DNA of 64,000 nucleotides, taken from an uncultured Roseburia sp. (lineage in GTDB: Bacteria; Bacillota; Clostridia; Lachnospirales; Lachnospiraceae). Under the pieces are notes generated by a model that worked only from the letters and a program-made list of their open reading frames with translations, made no database searches and was not told where the DNA came from. The stretch spans positions 1-64,000 of the forward strand of contig CANSSP010000010.1 in the NCBI GenBank assembly GCA_947649645.1, in the 5' to 3' direction. Below, one piece after another: positions 41,015-48,801 of the stretch. Position 1 is the first letter of the stretch. Each line of letters opens with the position of its first letter. The position numbers were made by a program, and so were the translations under genes.

Positions 41015-42013
41015 CTATGCCTGCCCCTGCAGGCCGAAATGCCGATAAGCCAGCTCTGTAACCACCCTGCCTTTGGGCGTCCGGTTGATCAGACCGTTCT
41101 TTACCAGATACGGCTCATACACGTCCTCTATCGTCCCGGCGTCTTCCCCGATCGCTGCGGCCAGCGTATCCAGCCCGACCGGTCCGCCGGAAAATTTATC
41201 GATCATTGTCATCAGGATATTCCGGTCACTCTGATCTAACCCCATACGGTCCACCTCCAGAAGATCCAGAGCATACGAAGTGACTTCTTTTGATATCCTT
41301 CCGTCATATTTTACCTCCGCAAAATCACGGACACGCTTTAACAGACGATTTGCAAGCCGCGGCGTCCCCCGCGACCGCCTGGCAAGCTCGATGGCCCCCT
41401 CTTCTTCAATCTCCACTCCAAGTGCCGCCGCCGAGTGGACGATAATTACCTTCAGCTCCTCCACCGTATAAAACTCCAGATGATGCACGACGCCGAAACG
41501 GTCCCTGAGCGGCGCCGAGAGCAGGCCTGCCCGCGTCGTCGCGCCGACAAGCGTGAACTTTGGGAGATCCAGACGGATGGAGCGTGCCGTCGCTCCCTTT
41601 CCGATCATGATATCGATCACATAATCTTCCATCGCAGGGTATAACACTTCCTCCACCTGACGGTTAAGACGATGAATTTCATCCACAAAAAGGACATCCC
41701 TCTCTGTCAGATTGCTTAAGATTGCCGCCATCTCCCCCGGTTTTCCGATTGCAGGCCCCGACGTGATCTTCATATGGGTTCCCATCTCATTTGCGATAAT
41801 GCCCGCAAGCGTCGTCTTCCCGAGCCCCGGCGGTCCATAAAACAGCACATGATCAAGCGGCTCTCTGCGGCCTTTTGCCGCCTCAATATATATTTTCAGA
41901 TTTTCCTTTGCCTTCCGCTGTCCGATATAGTCATCCAGCGTCTGGGGACGGAGGTTTTTTTCGATTCTGATATCCTCCTCCTGGACCTGGGTCGATATTA
42001 CACGTTTTTCCAT
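41015..42013 (-). CDS. ruvB: Holliday junction DNA helicase RuvB
   Basis: [25 protein letters not shown]. Confidence 0.97.
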   Translation of the reverse strand: MEKRVISTQVQEEDIRIEKNLRPQTLDDYIGQRKAKENLKIYIEAAKGRREPLDHVLFYGPPGLGKTTLAGIIANEMGTHMKITSGPAIGKPGEMAAILSNLTERDVLFVDEIHRLNRQVEEVLYPAMEDYVIDIMIGKGATARSIRLDLPKFTLVGATTRAGLLSAPLRDRFGVVHHLEFYTVEELKVIIVHSAAALGVEIEEEGAIELARRSRGTPRLANRLLKRVRDFAEVKYDGRISKEVTSYALDLLEVDRMGLDQSDRNILMTMIDKFSGGPVGLDTLAAAIGEDAGTIEDVYEPYLVKNGLINRTPKGRVVTELAYRHFGLQGQA

Positions 42014-42040
42014 GATGTCTCCTGGTTGCTAAATTAAGAA

Positions 42041-42652
42041 TCAGAGGAACGCCATATTCCTGAGCGCAGCCTTTAAAACCGCTTCTACCTCCATATTGTC
42101 CGTGTCCGCAACACCGCTGACTGCCTTCGCTGCTTCCATGGGAGAATAACCGAGCGATACAAGCGCCTGAACGGCTTCTTCCTTCACGCCGGGCATACCT
42201 TTGCCTCCGTCGGCTGCAGGTCCCGGCGCATCATCTCCGAAGATATCTTCTATGCTCAGCCTGTCCTTCAGCTCTAAGATAAGCCTCTGCGCTGTCTTTA
42301 TCCCGACTCCCGGCGCCTTTGCAATCGCTTTCGCGTCGTCTCCGGCTACGGCAAACCGCAGATCGTCTGTTGTCATGACAGAGAGAATGGCAAGCGCCCC
42401 TTTCGGGCCGATTCCGCTGACGCCAATCAGCAGCTTAAAAATTCTTAGGTCATCCCTGGTCAGAAAACCGAACAGCAGCACGGCGTCCTCTCTGACATGC
42501 AGATACGTATAGACTTTTATCGTCTCCCCGACACAGGGAAGCGCCTTAAATGTCTGTCCCGTCGTATAGATGTGGTATCCGATACCGCCCGCTTCCACGA
42601 TAACCGCATCCTCCTCCATACCGGCCAGCATTCCTTTGATATATGCGTACAT
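42041..42652 (-). CDS. ruvA: Holliday junction DNA helicase RuvA
   Basis: MYAYIKGMLAG...LIGVSGIGPKGAL...GVGIKTAQRLILELKD. Confidence 0.96.
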   Translation of the reverse strand: MYAYIKGMLAGMEEDAVIVEAGGIGYHIYTTGQTFKALPCVGETIKVYTYLHVREDAVLLFGFLTRDDLRIFKLLIGVSGIGPKGALAILSVMTTDDLRFAVAGDDAKAIAKAPGVGIKTAQRLILELKDRLSIEDIFGDDAPGPAADGGKGMPGVKEEAVQALVSLGYSPMEAAKAVSGVADTDNMEVEAVLKAALRNMAFL

Positions 42653-42694
42653 ATTTTTCCTCATTTCCGCACCGCTTTATCTCTTCTGGCGCAA

Positions 42695-42727
42695 ATTATA
42701 GCATACATTCGTTCGGAACACAAGTTT
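42695..42727 (-). promoter_or_regulatory. ruvAB promoter with LexA-like boxes
   Basis: Minus strand TTGTGT-N17-TATAAT; overlapping AAACTTGTGTTC and GAACGAATGTAT. Confidence 0.6.
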
Positions 42728-42731
42728 GTCT

Positions 42732-43235
42732 TTATTTTATACGGTCACCGACCCGCAGGATACACTCTCCAGCCGCAATTCCGATCAGAAAGCCGGTGAC
42801 GATCCCCGCCGCCAAAAGTACAGGCATATAATAAAAAATATTGTAATTTTCCACAATCAGCGCCGCTAAAATAAGCTGTCCGATATTGTGGAAAACTCCG
42901 CCGCAGATACTGACCGGAACCACCCCGAACTTTTGCGTCTGTCTGAGCATGACCATTGCCAGAAAACTGAGCCCTCCCCCTGCAAGGCTGTAAATTATTC
43001 CAAAAAGATTGCCAAACAGGAATCCGGCCAGCACAATACGGACAACCGAAATCGCAAACGCCTCTTTTGTCCCGACGCAGTACAGCATCAGGACCACAAC
43101 AATATTGGTAAGTCCCAGTTTCACCCCCGGAACCCCGAAATAAAAAGGAATCAGAGACTCCACATAACTGAAAACCAGTGCAAGCGCCAGAAAAACACCG
43201 AGATATGCCGTCTTATAAACTGATTTATTTCGCAA
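42732..43235 (-). CDS. Gx transporter/heptaprenyl diphosphate synthase component I-like membrane protein
   Basis: KTAYLGVFLALALVFSYVESLIPF; probable TTG start overlapping the NusG-II gene stop. Confidence 0.8.
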   Translation of the reverse strand: MRNKSVYKTAYLGVFLALALVFSYVESLIPFYFGVPGVKLGLTNIVVVLMLYCVGTKEAFAISVVRIVLAGFLFGNLFGIIYSLAGGGLSFLAMVMLRQTQKFGVVPVSICGGVFHNIGQLILAALIVENYNIFYYMPVLLAAGIVTGFLIGIAAGECILRVGDRIK

Positions 43236-43677
43236 TCGTATCCAACCCGCTTTCTTTTCCGCCCGCCACCTGCACCACAACGCGGTTCGGAAGGCAGACA
43301 ATCGTCTCATTTTCCCCGGAAATCGCTTTCTGCCGCACACACAGCCGGTCGGGGCAGTCCGCCCAGGTCATATCCGCCTCCTGATCACGTATCATGAGAA
43401 CATTCGTCGTGACACCGTCAATCTGAATCGGTACTTCCTGCTCCTGTCCAAGGGAATATTCCCCGTACGGTTCCCCGTCGACTGTGACGATCACCTTTGC
43501 CCCCGGTGTCAGACGCCACCGGCCGGACAGCAGAAGTCCGGCTGCCGCAGCCACTGCCAGAACCAGAATAAATCTTCTGTCATTTCTGCTGAATCGTTTT
43601 AAGGCTCCCGGACTTAAGCCGTCCCGCCTCACGACAAACCGTCCTTTCTCCTTCCGAGATAGTAAAAACCTCTGCAC
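43225..43677 (-). CDS. NusG domain II-containing protein
   Basis: DCPDRLCVRQKAISGENETIVCLPNRVVV. Confidence 0.85.
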   Translation of the reverse strand: MQRFLLSRKEKGRFVVRRDGLSPGALKRFSRNDRRFILVLAVAAAAGLLLSGRWRLTPGAKVIVTVDGEPYGEYSLGQEQEVPIQIDGVTTNVLMIRDQEADMTWADCPDRLCVRQKAISGENETIVCLPNRVVVQVAGGKESGLDTIAK

Positions 43678-45086
43678 TCCGCAAGCTCTACATCCCAGAT
43701 CTTTCCGATCATATCCGCCGTACCCGGAAAATGCACAACCGAATTGTTGCCAAGCCGTCCCGTCAGCAGCGACTGATCCTGTTCGTTGATCTGCTCCGCC
43801 AGAACCGGAAGCGTGAGCCCTGTCAGCGCGGCGCTTTTTTCTGCCGCTATTTTCTGAACCTCTCTTAAAAGCCGGTCAAACCGTTCTTTTGCAATTTCCT
43901 GTGGAATCTGTTCTTCCATCACCGCCGCAGGCGTTCCGGTCCGTTTTGAATAGAGAAACGTAAAAGCACTGTCAAACCGCGCTTTTCTCACAACGTCCAT
44001 CGTCTCCATGAAATCTTCCTCCGTCTCCCCCGGAAATCCAACGATAATATCCGTCGTCAGCGCAAGATCCGGCATTGCCGCTCTCAGCTTGTCCACAAGT
44101 GCAAGATAATGTGCTTTGTCGTATCTGCGGTTCATCTTTTTCAGGATACGGCTGCTCCCCGACTGCAGCGGCAGATGCAGATGACGGCAGATTTTCTCTG
44201 ATCGCTGCATCACCCCGATCAGCTCGTCCGAAAGATCTTTTGGATGGGAAGTCATAAAGCGAATGCGTCCGATGCCCTCGATCTGTTCAATCTTTTCCAG
44301 AAGCGCGGCAAACGACAATGGATCTTTTAAGTTTTTTCCATAAGAATTGACATTTTGCCCGAGCAGCATGATTTCAACGACACCATCTGCAGCCAGGCGC
44401 CGGATCTCACGGATAATATCGTCCGGCTCGCGGCTTCGCTCGCGGCCGCGCACATACGGCACGATACAATAGCTGCAGAAATTATTGCATCCATACATAA
44501 TATTGACGCCCGATTTGAAAGAATATTTCCGGTCGGAAGGAAGCTCCTCCACGATCTGTCTGCCTTCCTCCCAGATATCTGTCACCATGGAATCCGAATC
44601 CCCCGCTGCATCCAGCAGCTCCGCAAATTTATAAATATTATGCGTTCCGAAAATCAGATCCACAAACCGATAACTTTCCCTGATTTTTTCCACGACAGAC
44701 GGTTCCTGCATCATACAGCCACACAAAGCGATGCGCATATGCGGATTTTTTTTCTTTCGGTGCTGCAGACCGCCAAGTCTGCCGTACACTTTGTTATTTG
44801 CATTTTCCCGGACGGTACATGTATTGTAGATGACAAGATCTGCATCCTCCGTGTCTGTCCTGACGTAACCGATTTCTTCCAGAATCCCCGCCAGTTTTTC
44901 CGAATCCCTGGCGTTCATCTGACAGCCGAACGTTACGACTGCCGCCGTCAGAGGGCGGCCCAGGCGTTCGCTCTCCGCCTTCACATACCGGCGGCACTTT
45001 GCCATAAAATAATACTGCCTTCCCGGCTCTTCTGCCGGAGGCTCTGAATTTATATCTATTATATCTAAATCAATTTCATTATACAT
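43629..45086 (-). CDS. miaB: tRNA-2-methylthio-N6-dimethylallyladenosine synthase MiaB
   Basis: TFGCQMNARDSEKLAGIL, GCNNFCSYCIVPYVRGRERSR. Confidence 0.95.
   Translation of the reverse strand: MYNEIDLDIIDINSEPPAEEPGRQYYFMAKCRRYVKAESERLGRPLTAAVVTFGCQMNARDSEKLAGILEEIGYVRTDTEDADLVIYNTCTVRENANNKVYGRLGGLQHRKKKNPHMRIALCGCMMQEPSVVEKIRESYRFVDLIFGTHNIYKFAELLDAAGDSDSMVTDIWEEGRQIVEELPSDRKYSFKSGVNIMYGCNNFCSYCIVPYVRGRERSREPDDIIREIRRLAADGVVEIMLLGQNVNSYGKNLKDPLSFAALLEKIEQIEGIGRIRFMTSHPKDLSDELIGVMQRSEKICRHLHLPLQSGSSRILKKMNRRYDKAHYLALVDKLRAAMPDLALTTDIIVGFPGETEEDFMETMDVVRKARFDSAFTFLYSKRTGTPAAVMEEQIPQEIAKERFDRLLREVQKIAAEKSAALTGLTLPVLAEQINEQDQSLLTGRLGNNSVVHFPGTADMIGKIWDVELAECRGFYYLGRRKDGLS
44923..45038. repeat. 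Copy A of a miaB 5'-end direct repeat (116 bp)
   Basis: Identical to 45742..45862 except for a 5-bp insertion in copy B. Confidence 0.97.
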
Positions 45087-45154
45087 TTCTCTTGACTTTT
45101 TTCCCTTTCCAATATATAATATACGAGAAGAAGCGGGTTTTTTACCGTACAGCT

Positions 45155-45679
45155 TTATGGCTCAAGCGGGGTGCTCGTTTCTTTTTTTATGTTTATGATA
45201 TCGTATAAATACAGTTTTCTATTCTCAGAATGTCTTATCACCAGTTCTGCATGAAATACATTATACCGCAAAACATCATTATTTTCATCAAAAATTGGTA
45301 TTGCAAATCTGGAATCATATCGATACCAGCCATATCTGGCATTTTTATCATGTTTTCTTTCCAGATTTTCCCGAAATCTTTTATTTTGGGCAATTTCTAT
45401 CATCTCTGGGATTCCTTGCGCAGCATTTGCTTTTGCCTTTGCCAATGCTCCTTTTAATTTTGCAGTATAATCTGAACCAGAATATTCATCAGGAAGATCA
45501 CTGCCAATATATACGATTTCTTTACTTTCTGCGATTTCAATAAATTCTCCAACATACTGTTTTAAATATTGTTCAACCTCATCCCAGTCTATGTTTCTTT
45601 TCCCTTTAAATCGAATATCATTCACAATAACAATCTGATTCCCGTTCACATCCTTGATAACGCTTATGTTTCTTTCCAT
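45155..45679 (-). CDS. Standalone hypothetical protein resembling phage/ICE polyvalent-protein or MuF-associated C-terminal (possible nuclease/toxin) domain
   Basis: MERNISVIKD...; SDYTAKLKGALAKAKANAAQGIPEMIEIAQNKRFRENLERKHDKNARYGWYRYDSRFAIPIFDENNDVLRYNVFHAELVIRH...LYLYDIINIKKETSTPLEP; RBS ggagga. Confidence 0.6.
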   Translation of the reverse strand: MERNISVIKDVNGNQIVIVNDIRFKGKRNIDWDEVEQYLKQYVGEFIEIAESKEIVYIGSDLPDEYSGSDYTAKLKGALAKAKANAAQGIPEMIEIAQNKRFRENLERKHDKNARYGWYRYDSRFAIPIFDENNDVLRYNVFHAELVIRHSENRKLYLYDIINIKKETSTPLEP

Positions 45680-45741
45680 AATCCTCCCTTGTACGCTGCC
45701 CTGCAATACTTTTCAGAATCCTGTTTACTCACACAAACGGG

Positions 45742-45862
45742 CAGCCGAACGTTACGACTGCCGCCGTCAGAGGGCGGCCCGGCCCAGGCGTTCGCTCTCC
45801 GCCTTCACATACCGGCGGCACTTTGCCATAAAATAATACTGCCTTCCCGGCTCTTCTGCCGG
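45742..45862. repeat. Copy B of the miaB 5'-end direct repeat (121 bp, with 5-bp GGCCC-type insertion)
   Basis: Same sequence as 44923..45038 apart from gggcggcccGGCCCaggcg. Confidence 0.97.
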
Positions 45863-45916
45863 CGCTTCCTTCGCCATGTCCTGCATCCCGATTATCCCAC
45901 TGTATTCTTCGTTCAT
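45767..45916 (-). pseudogene. Remnant of original miaB 5' end, frameshifted to stop after 49 codons
   Basis: MNEEYSGIIGMQDMAKEAPAEEPGRQYYFMAKCRRYVKAESERLGRAAL*; shares the PAEEPGRQYYFMAKCRRYVKAESERLG stretch with intact miaB. Confidence 0.85.
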
Positions 45917-46254
45917 ATATCGTTAAATCCCTTCCCGTTTCTCTCATAACCAGACAACATTTTTTATTATACACGAAACGTCTTATTTTTGAAAGAAAAA
46001 TATCCTGCTTTTCCCGTACCGGAAGCGCCGCATGCAGGCATAGCCGGTCATGTACCGTGGATGCCTGAGCAGAATAACCGCCAGTCAGAAAAGACCATTC
46101 CGGCAGCAAGTTTTAAGATACCGCGCAATTCTGATATGCCTTTTTCCTTCCGAATTACGCGGACAACTTTTATCGGATCAGAAAATTCCCGATCCTCTGT
46201 GATATCTCCGCCATGCAGCGTCAAAATACATATACTTTCGTCCCGGACGCAGAT

Positions 46255-46995
46255 TCAGCTCCCCCGGACCAGATTGTCTGCATGTATGATTCCCCACGCT
46301 TTCCTGCCGAGCTGCTCCCCTCTCGGATAGGCACGCTCATATAGCCTGAGTTTCATTTCAGCCGGAGTCAGATACGGATACCGCTCAAAGGCAAGTGCAA
46401 GAACGCCTGTCACAACAGGAGCTGCCATGGAAGTGCCGCTTTTGATCTGATATCCGCTCCCGCTTGCGGAGCAGCTTGTAATTCCGGTTCCCGGCGCCAG
46501 AATTTCCGGCTTTATAATGCAGCACTCCGTCGGTCCTTTTCCACTGTAACCCCGTCCGAGCCCTCTTCCTCCCCCTTCCGCCATCTCGTCGTCGCTGCTG
46601 CCAACCGTCAGGATCTTGCGCGAAATACCGGGAATCGTGACAGAGTTTTCCCGCGGCCCGTTGTTGCCGGCCGCAGCCACTACCAGAATTCCCCGGTCCC
46701 ACGCTTCATCTACGGCTGCAAGCAGCTCCTGCTGTTCTTTTTCTCCGGCACCCGGAAGCATTCCCACCGATATATTAAGCAGTCTGATATGGTATCTGTC
46801 CCTGTTACGGATAATCCATTCAATCCCCTGCAGCACTTTTGCCGTGCTGCCGTTTCCTTTTTCGTCCAGAACTTTTAACAGTATCACGCCTGCGCGGGGA
46901 GCAACGCCGCTGTAGACGCAGACTCCACGCTGATCACGCGACATCTTTCCGTTTCCTGCAATAATGCCGGATACATGGGTTCCATGCCCGAAACA
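46255..46995 (-). pseudogene. C-terminal part of an S8 (subtilisin-like) peptidase interrupted by the downstream element
   Basis: HGTHVSGI His motif, AAGNNGPRE, SGTSMAAPVVTGVLAL Ser motif present; Asp-containing N-terminus absent. Confidence 0.85.
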
Positions 46996-47000
46996 CGATA

Positions 47001-48617
47001 TCAGAACTCCCAATAAATCGTGATATTCTGCCGTCCCGTGCTTTTGTCTTTCTCACCGATCTCAATCATATCTATAAAATCGTTGACGATCTCATGGGTC
47101 AGTGAATCATATGCCGTATATTCCTGTACCAGTCTGCGGACGTCACTGTGCCGTCCGGCTGCTTTTGTCACAGATAAGATGGCATTTTTTCTTTCGTTTA
47201 ACGACTTTCTCTCTTCTTCAAAATCGCGTATCAGCCGGAAGAAAAGATCATCGTCAATTCGCCGCGCCGCCCGGTCTTCGTACAGGCATCTGATCGATTC
47301 CACGCTGCTTTTGATGGCACACTCCGTTTTTCGCAGTTCCTTTTTCTGATCTGACATCCACTGTCTGTCATCCGTACCCTGCACCAGCTCCACCAGCTTC
47401 TCAGAATACTGCCTTGTTTCCAGCACCTGTTTTACCGTTTCCTGTATCCTTTTTCGCACTGTCTCTTCCACGACAGAATAGCGTATGTTGTGGGACGAGC
47501 ACTCTTTTCCCCTCGACTTGTTTGACAGCTGACACCTAAGATACCAGTCGTCTTTCTTTCCTCTGACACCTCCCGATTTAATCATCGAATGTCCGCAGTC
47601 CGCACACCGGAGTTTTCCGGCAAACAGATGCACTTTTTTCCCGCCGTTGCAGTTTTCGCAGCCGATTCTCCGCCGGGAGCGCATCTTTGCCACTTTAAAA
47701 AAAGTATCGTTGTCGATCACCGGCTCGTGATGATTTTCCGTGACAAACCACTGTTCTCTCGGAACGGCCGTCACCTTTTTGTCTTTATAGCTGACCCTTC
47801 TGCACGTTCCCTGCGCCAGACGGCCGATATAAGTCTCATTTGAAAGAATCCGCTTTACTGTCGTTTCGCTCCAGAGATGATACCTGGCGCCAAGCATATC
47901 CGCTTTTACATTCTGATAAGCAAGTCCCTGCCGCTTTTTATATAACGTAGGATTTAAGATTTTTTCATCTTCCAGGATATGACAGATGGCCTTTACGCTA
48001 TAACCATCCAGAAAAAGAGAATAAATTTTCCGGACCACCCCGGCGGCATACTCGTCGATGACAAATTTATACTTATCGTCCGGGTCCTTTAAATAACCAT
48101 ACGGTGCGAACGGACCAATATACTGTCCCGCTCTCATTTTCTGTTGAAAAACAGCTCTGATATTTTCTGATAAGTCCTCACAATACCACTCGTTTACGAG
48201 TCCGCTGATCTGCCTCGCCTTTTTGTTTTCTCTGTTTTGCGTGTCCACGCCGTCGACAACACCGATAAACCGGATTCCAAGCAAGGGAAAATCGTGGTGC
48301 AGATATTTCTCAACATGTTCCATGTTCCTCGTAAATCTGGACTGCGTTTTAGCAAGTACGACGTTGAACTTTCCAAGCTTTCCATCGCGGATCAGACGTT
48401 TGAAATCCGGCCGGTCATCGTACAGCCCCGAGTAATCATCGTCCGAATAGACACCGGCGATCTGCATTTCATGTCTGAGTGCAAAATCCGTAAGCAGAAG
48501 CCTCTGGTTTATAACACTTTCGCTGTCGTCATTTTTGTCTGCCTTATCGCCATCCTCTTTGCTCAGCCTTAAATACAGCGCCGCTCTGTCCATCTTTTCC
48601 TCCGCTTTCGTCCGCAC
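47001..48617 (-). CDS. Large serine recombinase (resolvase + recombinase + zinc-ribbon)
   Basis: AALYLRLSKEDGD...; FAPYGYLKDPDDKYKFVIDEYAAGVVRKIYSLFLDGYSVKAICHIL; LRCADCGHSM. Confidence 0.95.
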   Translation of the reverse strand: MRTKAEEKMDRAALYLRLSKEDGDKADKNDDSESVINQRLLLTDFALRHEMQIAGVYSDDDYSGLYDDRPDFKRLIRDGKLGKFNVVLAKTQSRFTRNMEHVEKYLHHDFPLLGIRFIGVVDGVDTQNRENKKARQISGLVNEWYCEDLSENIRAVFQQKMRAGQYIGPFAPYGYLKDPDDKYKFVIDEYAAGVVRKIYSLFLDGYSVKAICHILEDEKILNPTLYKKRQGLAYQNVKADMLGARYHLWSETTVKRILSNETYIGRLAQGTCRRVSYKDKKVTAVPREQWFVTENHHEPVIDNDTFFKVAKMRSRRRIGCENCNGGKKVHLFAGKLRCADCGHSMIKSGGVRGKKDDWYLRCQLSNKSRGKECSSHNIRYSVVEETVRKRIQETVKQVLETRQYSEKLVELVQGTDDRQWMSDQKKELRKTECAIKSSVESIRCLYEDRAARRIDDDLFFRLIRDFEEERKSLNERKNAILSVTKAAGRHSDVRRLVQEYTAYDSLTHEIVNDFIDMIEIGEKDKSTGRQNITIYWEF

Positions 48618-48714
48618 GGGGAAACGCAGTCTTTACGATCTGCTTTTTTATGATTTCAAAGACAATCTCTTCCCTCTTATTGTCCTCTGTCGTCCGATAC
48701 ACGTCTCTTATCAT
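48544..48714 (-). CDS. Possible 56-aa ORF overlapping the recombinase start
   Basis: MIRDVYRTTEDNKREEIVFEIIKKQIVKTAFPRADESGGKDGQSGAVFKAEQRGWR*; not in the supplied ORF track. Confidence 0.35.
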   Translation of the reverse strand: MIRDVYRTTEDNKREEIVFEIIKKQIVKTAFPRADESGGKDGQSGAVFKAEQRGWR

Positions 48715-48801
48715 CACCTGCACAGACGTCCTCCGCTTTTCTGACTTTGTTTTATCTTATCGTCAGCGGTTTGTACATTATTCCGTCTTTTTTCCCGACA
48801 T

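Noticed and set aside
45729-46109. 126-aa minus-strand ORF upstream of miaB
   Set aside because: Chance frame running through the frameshifted miaB remnant; the true remnant frame stops after 49 codons.
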